DNA of 64,000 bases from Actinomadura macra NBRC 14102. Lineage in GTDB: Bacteria > Actinomycetota > Actinomycetes > Streptosporangiales > Streptosporangiaceae. The stretch covers positions 1 to 64,000 of the forward strand of contig NZ_BCQT01000025.1 in assembly GCF_001552215.1 (NCBI RefSeq). Direction: 5' to 3'. Position 1 is the first letter of the stretch. Each line of letters starts with the position of its first letter. The translations under genes and the position numbers were made by a program. Of the stretch, positions 57,964 through 64,000 are shown piece by piece. Under the pieces are notes generated by a model. That model was not told the origin of the DNA. It ran no database searches and saw only the letters and a list, made by a program, of their open reading frames with translations.

Positions 57964-58869
57964 TCATGGCCCTGTCCTGCCTGGTAGGTCCGACACTTCA
58001 GGATCGGCGGGGCCCCGCCCGGCGGCGGCGGAGCGCGACATGGCCATCACCCCGGCGGTCAGCAGCACGGCGCTCACCGCGACGGCCGCGAACGCCGACG
58101 CCGACCGGGGCGGCTGTGTGTGGAAGGCGAAGACCGCCAGCAGGTACGACGCGACCGGGTTGGTCATCGTCATCGCCGTCATCGCGGCGGGCAGCGACCC
58201 GGCGGCGAACGCCTTCTGCTCCAGCACGAGGCCGAGCAGCGTGGTGCCCGCGAGCGCGTAGCCGGGCCAGTCGACCGCGGTGGCGGCGACACCACGGTCG
58301 ACGAGGTCGGCGGTGGTGAGCTTGATGAGGACGGCACTGCCCGCGAACAGCAGCCCGGCGCAGGTGCCGAGCAGCACCGACCGGACCCGTCCCTTCCGCA
58401 GCGCCGCCCCCCGCGACAGGGCGAGCACGAGCGGGACGGCGAGCAGCGCGGCGACGAACAGCCTCGGCCGCGACGGCGCGCCCTCCGGCGGCACCGCGCC
58501 GGGCACCGTGAACAGGATGGCGAGGCCCGCCGACACGGCCGTCCCACCGAGCAGGTCCATCCTGGCCGGCAGGCAGCCGGTGCCCGCGCAGCCGAGCAGG
58601 ATCGTGAAGACGAGCTGGCTGACCAGCAGCGGCTGGACGAGCCCGGTCGAGCCGAGATGCAGAGCCACGGCCTGGCTCATGAATCCGCAGAGGTTCACGG
58701 CCCACCCGGCCAGCCACACCGGGTCGCGGACGAGCTTGCGGATCAGTCCCGCCGCGGCCACGGCGTCGGAGCGGCCCCTGACCGCACGCCGCGCCGCGCG
58801 GTACTGCAGCGCCGCGGCGGCGGCGAAGAGGAACGCCGCGAGCAGGCTGAACCCGACGCTCCACGCCAT
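57964..58869 (-). CDS. DMT-like ten-helix membrane transporter
   Basis: The 301-residue protein has about nine or ten hydrophobic helices without soluble domains. 'SLLAAFLFAAAAALQYRAAR' starts the chain. 'GSTGLVQPLLVSQLVFTILLG' and 'GSLPAAMTAMTMTNPVASYL' recall the EamA/DMT repeats and the NIPA-like magnesium transporter relatives of actinobacteria. ATG at 58869 is preferred, with GGGGGGTGG upstream; the frame is open 15 codons further. Substrate unknown. Confidence 0.82.
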   Translation of the reverse strand: MAWSVGFSLLAAFLFAAAAALQYRAARRAVRGRSDAVAAAGLIRKLVRDPVWLAGWAVNLCGFMSQAVALHLGSTGLVQPLLVSQLVFTILLGCAGTGCLPARMDLLGGTAVSAGLAILFTVPGAVPPEGAPSRPRLFVAALLAVPLVLALSRGAALRKGRVRSVLLGTCAGLLFAGSAVLIKLTTADLVDRGVAATAVDWPGYALAGTTLLGLVLEQKAFAAGSLPAAMTAMTMTNPVASYLLAVFAFHTQPPRSASAFAAVAVSAVLLTAGVMAMSRSAAAGRGPADPEVSDLPGRTGP

Positions 58870-59260
58870 CGGACCACCCCCCGCGACCGTCCTCCCCGTG
58901 ATCATCCTCCCCAAGATCGGGCACGATGACGCCGCACCCGGCGATCACCGCCCGAGCGCCGACCACCACCGGCGCGGTGAGGGCGGCCGCACCGCGCCGG
59001 CCCCTGCCGGCCCGCCGGAGGGGCGTCGCACCGGTTCACGTCCGCATCCGGCCATTCCACAGATCTATCGGGAGGCTCATCACCTGTCACCAGTGCTGTT
59101 CCGGTCGGACCCGTATTCGGCAGATCGTTGACGAGTAAAGAAAGCGATCGGAAGTCCATCATCTGCCCCTAGCGTCTGTACCAGCGAAAGAAATGACACA
59201 TGTCGCGCCCGTACCGTCTCCGCCGCGGCGGGCCTGGATCCCCGCGACCTGGACGGACCC
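58870..59260. other. Intergenic stretch upstream of methyltransferase copy 2
   Basis: No credible gene is visible in these 391 bases. It separates a minus-strand transporter gene from a plus-strand methyltransferase gene and therefore holds both promoters. The right half is less GC-rich (AAGAAAGCGATCGGAAG near 59138) and contains CCTAGCGTC near 59168. Confidence 0.4.
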
Positions 59261-60037
59261 ATGACCGAACCCGACGCTCTGATCGCGAGTCCCGCCCGCG
59301 TGAACGACCATCTGCTCGGCGGGAAGGACAACTACGCCGCCGACCGGGAACTGGCGGGCGCCCTGCTCGCCGTGCTCCCCCCGCTGCGTGCCGCCGTCCG
59401 CGCGGACCGGGCGTTCGTGCGCCGCGCGGTCGGGGTCCTGGCGGGCCGCGGGATCCGCCAGTTCCTGGACATCGGCTGCGGCCTGCCCACGGCCGAGAAC
59501 GTGCACCAGACCGCCGCCAGGCACGCGCCCGGAGTGCGCGTCGTCTACGTCGACCACGACCCGGTGGTGATCGCGCACGCGCGGGCGCTGCTCGCCGACG
59601 ACGGCGACATCGGCGTCGTACGCGCCGACCTGCGCAAGCCCTGCGAGCTGCTGGACGACGCGTTCTCCTGCGGGCTGCTCGACCGGGACGAACCGGTCGG
59701 CATGATCGTCACCTCGGCCCTGCACCACCTGCCCGATGCCGACGGCCCGCACGCCGTCGCGGCCGAACTGCGGACGGCGCTGACCCCCGGCGGCGCCCTG
59801 GTGCTGTCCCACCTCACCGCGGACTTCGCGCCCGTCGCGACGCTGGAGGCCGCGCGGCTGTACACCGCCGGCTGCACCGCCCCGCTCGTCCCGCGCGGCA
59901 AGGAGGAGATCGCCGCGTTCTTCGGTGATCTGGAGTTGCTGCTTCCCGGCCTCGTCCCCACCGCCCAGTGGCGGCCGGACGCGCCCTTCGAGCACGTGGG
60001 GCGGGCCCTCATGTACGCGGGTCTCGCGATCAGGTAG
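59261..60037 (+). CDS. SAM-dependent methyltransferase, PF04672 (DUF574) family, copy 2
   Basis: The 258-residue protein keeps all family blocks: 'RVNDHLLGGKDNYAADRE', the SAM loop LDIGCGLPTAEN, YVDHDPVVIAHARALL and 'SALHHLPDADGP'. It is clearly homologous to the protein encoded at 50153-50980: long blocks such as LAGRGIRQF and GGKDNYAADR are shared, but many other positions differ. It is a diverged paralogue rather than a recent copy. A tRNA-like sequence follows 58 bases downstream. Confidence 0.92.
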   Translation: MTEPDALIASPARVNDHLLGGKDNYAADRELAGALLAVLPPLRAAVRADRAFVRRAVGVLAGRGIRQFLDIGCGLPTAENVHQTAARHAPGVRVVYVDHDPVVIAHARALLADDGDIGVVRADLRKPCELLDDAFSCGLLDRDEPVGMIVTSALHHLPDADGPHAVAAELRTALTPGGALVLSHLTADFAPVATLEAARLYTAGCTAPLVPRGKEEIAAFFGDLELLLPGLVPTAQWRPDAPFEHVGRALMYAGLAIR

Positions 60038-60095
60038 GGCGGTTCGGGCGGACATGTCCCGGCCGGCCCTCACGATCGCTAGGCTGCGTGGCGGC

Positions 60096-60167
60096 AAGGC
60101 CGTAGCGCAGAGGTCGTCGCGCCTTACAGCGGGCTGGAGGACGTCGGTTCGAATCCGACCGGCCTTG
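60096..60167 (+). tRNA. Aberrant tRNA-like sequence (possibly degenerate tRNA-Val, anticodon TAC)
   Basis: The acceptor AAGGCCG/CGGCCTT (extendable to a perfect 10 bp, 60093-60169), a D arm GCGC-N10-GCGC and a perfect T arm GTCGG-TTCGAAT-CCGAC are all present and correctly spaced. The region between D and T arms is only 20 bases and no 5-bp anticodon stem with a 7-base loop can be drawn. CTTACAG would be a normal anticodon loop (TAC) and is followed by CGGGC, but the matching 5' strand GCCCG is missing. This looks like a tRNA that has lost about five bases, or an unusual tRNA-like RNA. Confidence 0.5.
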
Positions 60168-60230
60168 CCCCTACTCGGCCCCTCGCCGATCGGCGGCCCG
60201 CACCGCGCGAACAGGATCGGGGGACCTCGG

Positions 60231-61952
60231 ATGACGACCGGCACGGCGCCCACGCGGCCCCCGGCACCGGACGAGGTGTCCCGCTGGCGGCGCGTCCGGC
60301 GGTACGCCGTACCACGCTGGATGATCGAAAAGGCCACCGAGCGGCGGCTCGCGGGCGACTGGCGCGGCGCGTGCGCGGCGGCGAACGTCGACGTGGCGTT
60401 CGATCTCGGGGCGGTGGCCGGCACGTGCGGGAACGAGGCGGCGGCCGCGCTCGAAGACGCCCTCCTGCATCTGGGGCCCGACCTGCTGCGCTGGCACGCG
60501 CCCCGGGTGGACCGGGGACGCACGACGCTCATCCCCGACCAGGTGCTGGTGCTGGACGACGGCCCGTACGAGGGCGGGCACGCCCTGTACGTCACCACTC
60601 CGTCGATGCTGGTGCACGGACCCCAGCGGCTGACGCTGAGGTTCGCACCGGTCCCGGCCGACTGGGTCTTTCTCGACACTGACCTGCCGTACTGCGCGGT
60701 GTGGCGCAACGTCGTCCAGTCCTGGACGACGGCACGGCATCTGTGGGACGTACGCCACGCCGGGGAACTGCGTGAACGCTCCGGCGGAGGTGAGGAGCGG
60801 GCCCCGTTCCTGGAGCCGGACGGGACGCCGCGTCCCGCCGCGCGACTGCCGTCCGCTGATCCCGGCCCAGGCGATCCCGCGGCGCGCACCGAGTGGCTCG
60901 GCCTCGTCCGCGAGCGCGAGGGCGCCGAGGCGGCCTTCGCCGCCGCGGGCGTCGAGGTGGACCCGTCCGGCGTCGACGTCGAGGAGTGGCACGGCGGCGG
61001 CGTGATCGGCGCGTTCGACGTCCTCGGCCGGCTGCCGCTGGCGCTGAGCACACTCGGACCCGAACTGCGGACGCTGTCGGAACGGACGGGCGCGGGCACT
61101 TTCTGGATCCCCTACCAGCAGCACGCCGCCGTGGTGCTGGAGTGGTCCGGTCGTCCGTGCGTGCGCGTCGAGCCCTTCGAGAACTTCGACACGACCCGCC
61201 CCGTGTTCCCCGAGGCATGCCGCCGCCCGCCGCCCGACCTCGACCTGCTGCGGTACGGGCTCGTCCCGGACGGCGAGTTGCACCCGCTCGTCCGTGCGGC
61301 GCTGATGCCCGCCGCCTCGCCCGACGGCCCCGGCGGCCCGCCGGACCCCGCAGGGCCGCCGACGGCGCGGGTGCGGTGCCGGGGCGACTGGCACGACGTG
61401 AGGTTCCGGAACGGTGTCTTGGAGATGCCGCACAGCGAGGCGGAACAGCGGCGCGAGCAGGCGCTGCTGGCACTCGGCGGCGCGGTCGGCGGCTGCCAGG
61501 CCGTCCGGCGGGGGTGGCGGTCCGGCGGGCGGCTGCCCCGCGCGCTGGAGGCCGGGCGCCGCGACCTGCTCGCCCGCGTCCAGCACGGCGACACCCCCGG
61601 CGTGCTGGCCCTGCTGGACGCCGGGATCGACCCGCGCGTCCGCGACGCCCGGGGCCGCACCCTGTTGCACTGCCTCCACCTGATCGACCACACCCTGCTC
61701 ATGCCACGGCTCGTCCCGGTGCTCGACCTGGAGGCGGGGGACTCCTGCGGCCGGACGCCGCTGCACGTGACGGTCTTCGAGAACGGTTCGGTGGACCTTG
61801 TGCGGGCCTTGCTGGACGCGGGCGCCCGGATCGACGTCCAGGACGAGCAGGAGACCACGCTCCACCGCGTCATCGAGTGGCGCGAGCGGACCGACCTCGC
61901 GTTCCTGTTGCGGCGGATCGAGGACGAGTATCCCGAGCTGGCGGACTGGTAG
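60231..61952 (+). CDS. Ankyrin-repeat protein with unrecognised N-terminal domain
   Basis: The 573-residue protein has a long N-terminal region of about 430 residues. Blocks there, such as YAVPRWMIEKATERRLAGDW and 'RHLWDVRHAGELRE', suit a leucine-rich helical domain of a type seen in other Streptomyces/Actinomadura proteins of unknown role. The C-terminal 130 residues are ankyrin repeats: GRTLLHCLHLID, CGRTPLHVTVFENGSVDLVRALLDAGARID, ETTLHRVIEW. Ankyrin repeats bind partner proteins. No signal peptide or membrane helix. ATG at 60231 is the first of the clean coding frame. Confidence 0.82.
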   Translation: MTTGTAPTRPPAPDEVSRWRRVRRYAVPRWMIEKATERRLAGDWRGACAAANVDVAFDLGAVAGTCGNEAAAALEDALLHLGPDLLRWHAPRVDRGRTTLIPDQVLVLDDGPYEGGHALYVTTPSMLVHGPQRLTLRFAPVPADWVFLDTDLPYCAVWRNVVQSWTTARHLWDVRHAGELRERSGGGEERAPFLEPDGTPRPAARLPSADPGPGDPAARTEWLGLVREREGAEAAFAAAGVEVDPSGVDVEEWHGGGVIGAFDVLGRLPLALSTLGPELRTLSERTGAGTFWIPYQQHAAVVLEWSGRPCVRVEPFENFDTTRPVFPEACRRPPPDLDLLRYGLVPDGELHPLVRAALMPAASPDGPGGPPDPAGPPTARVRCRGDWHDVRFRNGVLEMPHSEAEQRREQALLALGGAVGGCQAVRRGWRSGGRLPRALEAGRRDLLARVQHGDTPGVLALLDAGIDPRVRDARGRTLLHCLHLIDHTLLMPRLVPVLDLEAGDSCGRTPLHVTVFENGSVDLVRALLDAGARIDVQDEQETTLHRVIEWRERTDLAFLLRRIEDEYPELADW

Positions 61953-62137
61953 CGCGCGGCGGCCACGGGCGAGCGGGACGGCGCCGCGCCGTCCGCCCCG
62001 GCGACGCGGTGCCGTCCACCCACTCTCTACAGCGCCCGCACTCGCCGAAGCGTCACACCCGTCCCCGACCTGCGCGGCGACACGACGGCGGCAGGAAATC
62101 GGGTGACGGCGGTGCGCGCGGCAAGCAGAATCGGCGG

Positions 62138-62519
62138 ATGGAGCTGATCAACTGGCCGCCGTAGCGGTTGCGCCTGCGGACGCCCCGGCTCGAACTGCGG
62201 CTCCCGGACCTGACGGAGCTGACGCCCTCGGGGTGCTGGCCGCCGAGGGCGTCCACGAACCCGCCGAGATGCCGTTCCTGGTGCCGTGGACGGACCCGCC
62301 GCCGAACGAGCGGGCCCGCAGCGTCCTGCAGTACGACTGGCGCGTCCTCGTTACCGGGAGAACGGCACGTCCCGCGCCCGGGTCCGGGACGCGCTGCGGC
62401 ACGAGCAGCGGTTCGTCCTGGACCCGGAGGGCTGGGCGCGGCACCGCGGCATGCCCGTCGAGGTCGAGGGCCTGGACGCCTGCCTACCTCTGTTCGGCGT
62501 GCCCGCCGCGGGCGTGTGA
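62138..62519 (+). pseudogene. GNAT acetyltransferase pseudogene (nonsense, frameshifts, internal deletion)
   Basis: ATG at 62138 gives MELINWPP and then TAG. The same frame continues RLRLRTPRLELRLPDLTELT, the usual opening of a GNAT protein. It then shifts into a frame reading GVLAAEGVHEPAEMPFLVPWTD and SVLQYDWR. The end, 'FVLDPEGWARHRGMPVEVEG' and CLPLFG, lies in the remaining frame and closes at TGA 62517-62519. The central catalytic part (acetyl-CoA loop, about 80-100 residues) is missing. The gene is dead, but the preserved ends show a recent origin from an intact GNAT gene. Confidence 0.8.
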
Positions 62520-62743
62520 TCTCCTGTCAGGCTGCCAGGCCGCGGGGCCGGATGTCGGCCGGTTCGCCGCCCCCACGTCGTCCCGCTCCCCTGACTCACC
62601 CGGCCCTGGATTCGCCTCACCGGCCCACTCCGTCTGTCGGCGATCGACCGGCGCCGTGCTGTGCGTCCGCATCGAGACGATGACCCGTTCTGATCTGTGT
62701 ATTTGTACCGCTAACGCACCGTCAGAGGCCGAAAGGACGACGG

Positions 62744-63088
62744 GTGCCCGATGATGGGTTCATGACGGGACGTGGAGCGATCTGGGCCGGTGGCCTGGTG
62801 GCGGTGGCGGCCGTGGTGGGACTGGGCGTCTATTTCGCGGTGGCGGGTTTTCGTCTGGTCGACACGGTGGGCATCGTGGGCGCGGTGCTGGGGATCGCCG
62901 GTATGGCGATGGCCATCCGCGCGATCATCGTCGAGCGGCGCAGGGCCGAGGGCGGCGAGAGGCCCGGTGGCGGGGCGTCCACGACCACCAACGTGCAGGC
63001 GTCCGGTGAGAGATCGGTCGCCATCGGCGGCGACAACTCCGGCATCATCTCCACCGGTGACAACGCGACGAACTCCGGTCCGCGGTAA
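62744..63088 (+). CDS. Small two-helix membrane protein with amyloid-signalling-like C-terminal motif
   Basis: The 114-residue product has two membrane helices (about 12-33 and 39-62), an Arg/Glu/Gly linker, and a C-terminal tail reading ASTTTNVQASGERSVAIGGD followed by NSGIISTGDNATNSGPR. Alternating Gly, Asn, Ser and Val/Ile in short repeated G-(D/N)-x-(S/T) units is the pattern of bacterial amyloid signalling motifs (BASS-type) used by NLR and effector proteins in actinobacteria. The tail would form a stacked beta structure. GTG at 62744 is used; ATG at 62762 is possible. No NLR or effector gene is visible within the window; the gene downstream is an FAD oxidase. Confidence 0.65.
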   Translation: MPDDGFMTGRGAIWAGGLVAVAAVVGLGVYFAVAGFRLVDTVGIVGAVLGIAGMAMAIRAIIVERRRAEGGERPGGGASTTTNVQASGERSVAIGGDNSGIISTGDNATNSGPR

Positions 63089-63225
63089 AACCCTGTCCAC
63101 ATGGACGCTCGCCTGGCGCGCCGACGGGCGTTTCCGGAGAGTGCCGACAGGGAAGCTGAGAGTAGTTGGACGGGGTTTCCGGCCACTCGTCCTGCGCTCG
63201 CCGGTTCCCGTGGAGGTGCGCTCTG

Positions 63226-64000
63226 ATGACCGAGATCTCGCCGCAGCCGTCGATGGTGGTACGGCACGGAGACAAGCGGTATCCCTCGCTCAGCCGCGGG
63301 TTCAACCAGCGATGGATCGCCAAACCCGAGTACGTCCGGCTGGTGCGCTCTCCCGGCGAGGTTCGGGACGCGCTGGCGCAGGCGGTGCGGGAGACCCCGA
63401 AGGACCCGGCGCGGACGCGGATCACGGTTCGGTCGGGTGGGCACTGCTACGAGAACTTCGTGTGCGGGGACGACGTTCGGGTGATCTTCGACGTCAGCCC
63501 GATGTGCGAGATGTACTTCGACCCGGAGATGAACGCCTACTGCGTGGAGGCCGGCGCCAGCAACTGGCATGCCTACAGCCACCTCTACCCGGCCACGGGG
63601 AGGGCGCTGCCAGGCGGATCCTGCTACTCGGTGGGGCTCGGCGGCCACATCACCGGCGGGGGGTACGGGCTGCTGTCGCGGCAGTTCGGGCTCACGGTCG
63701 ACTATCTGTACGCGGTCGAGGTGGCGGTGGTCGGGCAAGACCGTTCGGTCGAACTCGTCCTGGCGCGGCGCGATGACGGTGACCCGGACCGGAAGGCGCT
63801 CTGGTGGGCCCACACGGGTGGCGGGGGCGGCAACTTCGGGATCATCACCAGGTTCTGGTTCAGGGATCTGCCCGAGCCTCCCAGCACGGTGCTCCTGACC
63901 GGCCTCGCATGGGACTGGAAGGACTTCACCAAAGGTGACTTCACCCAGCTCCTCACCTCGTTCGGCTCGTATTTTCATGACCATCAGGACCCGTCGACGG
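63226..64000 (+). CDS. FAD-dependent oxidoreductase of the berberine-bridge-enzyme type (3' end outside window)
   Basis: The visible 258 residues contain the FAD-binding PCMH-type domain with both residues used for double covalent flavin attachment: His73 in RSGGHCYENF and Cys133 in GGSCYSVGLGGH. Further blocks (ITGGGYGLLSRQFGLTVDYL, WWAHTGGGGGNFGIIT) are typical. The frame stays open to the window end, so the substrate and BBE C-terminal domains are missing. Enzymes of this type oxidise sugars or alkaloid-like secondary metabolites and can belong to biosynthetic clusters. ATG at 63226 has TGGAGG upstream. Confidence 0.92.
   Translation, partial: MTEISPQPSMVVRHGDKRYPSLSRGFNQRWIAKPEYVRLVRSPGEVRDALAQAVRETPKDPARTRITVRSGGHCYENFVCGDDVRVIFDVSPMCEMYFDPEMNAYCVEAGASNWHAYSHLYPATGRALPGGSCYSVGLGGHITGGGYGLLSRQFGLTVDYLYAVEVAVVGQDRSVELVLARRDDGDPDRKALWWAHTGGGGGNFGIITRFWFRDLPEPPSTVLLTGLAWDWKDFTKGDFTQLLTSFGSYFHDHQDPST

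Noticed and set aside
1..64000. CRISPR arrays, rRNA operons, insertion sequences, phage modules, known defence systems
   Set aside because: No regularly spaced repeats, transposase or integrase signatures, or rRNA sequences were seen on either strand; no toxin-antitoxin or restriction module was recognised. The HNH protein is a conserved chromosomal type.

Overview
The window is high-GC, densely coded DNA from an actinobacterium. Many genes use GTG starts, several start codons sit 6-8 bases after a -10-like hexamer (leaderless style), and characteristic actinobacterial families are present: a RamB/ScfR-type regulator beside isocitrate lyase, a GpgS-type GT81 enzyme, a CGNR zinc-finger regulator, an F420-type luciferase-like enzyme, PF04672-type methyltransferases and an SCO7613-type membrane protein. 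A member of the Thermomonosporaceae (Actinomadura-like) fits best, but the assignment rests on gene content recalled from memory and is an inference. No rRNA, insertion sequence, phage, plasmid or CRISPR array is visible. The region looks chromosomal.

Layout. 1-5400: a cut-off gene end, a TetR regulator, a 57-bp remnant of a second acyl-CoA dehydrogenase gene, two unrecognised small membrane proteins, an intact acyl-CoA dehydrogenase, and a glucosyl-3-phosphoglycerate synthase-like enzyme. 5500-8500: a RamB/ScfR-type regulator divergent from isocitrate lyase (glyoxylate shunt). 8600-12800: a secreted M1-family peptidase, then a three-gene ABC-2 exporter. 12800-18100: a CitA/CitB-type two-component system divergent from a NitT/TauT-type ABC importer. 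18100-23700: membrane proteins, two tandem genes that share a C-terminal domain, and a secreted tripeptidyl-aminopeptidase-like hydrolase. 23800-30900: aldehyde dehydrogenase, a possibly nonsense-split SPOR-like gene, AraC and PucR-type regulators, an SMR transporter, an LLM oxidoreductase, a class II aldolase and a VOC pseudogene. 30900-34000: a cyclic-nucleotide-binding histidine kinase paired with a receiver/thioredoxin-reductase-like fusion, which looks like a redox signalling module.

34100-43500: a Gfo/Idh/MocA oxidoreductase, a coiled-coil secreted protein, an HNH protein, tRNA-Asn(GTT), a tandem GNAT protein, and the overlapping operon mutA-mutB-meaB (methylmalonyl-CoA mutase with its G-protein chaperone). 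With acyl-CoA dehydrogenase and isocitrate lyase, the window covers several steps of fatty-acid, propionyl-CoA and acetyl-CoA use. 43600-58900: small membrane proteins, a YbdK-type ligase, a MEDS/anti-sigma-type ATPase, an APH-fold kinase, LysR, DoxX-like and GNAT proteins, a methyltransferase, a divergent CGNR regulator and MFS pair around a palindrome, an acyltransferase-3 protein, a giant SCO7613-like membrane protein, a second PucR-type regulator and a DMT-like transporter. 59200-64000: a second PF04672 methyltransferase, an aberrant tRNA-like sequence, an ankyrin-repeat protein, a GNAT pseudogene, a small two-helix membrane protein with a Gly/Asn-rich tail resembling bacterial amyloid signalling motifs, and the start of a BBE-type FAD oxidase.

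The most unusual points are the number of small decayed genes (acyl-CoA dehydrogenase fragment, VOC, GNAT, possibly the SPOR-like gene and the tRNA-like locus), the putative amyloid-motif membrane protein at 62744-63088, and several perfect palindromes between divergent regulator/target pairs. No single locus is clearly a new defence or biosynthetic system.
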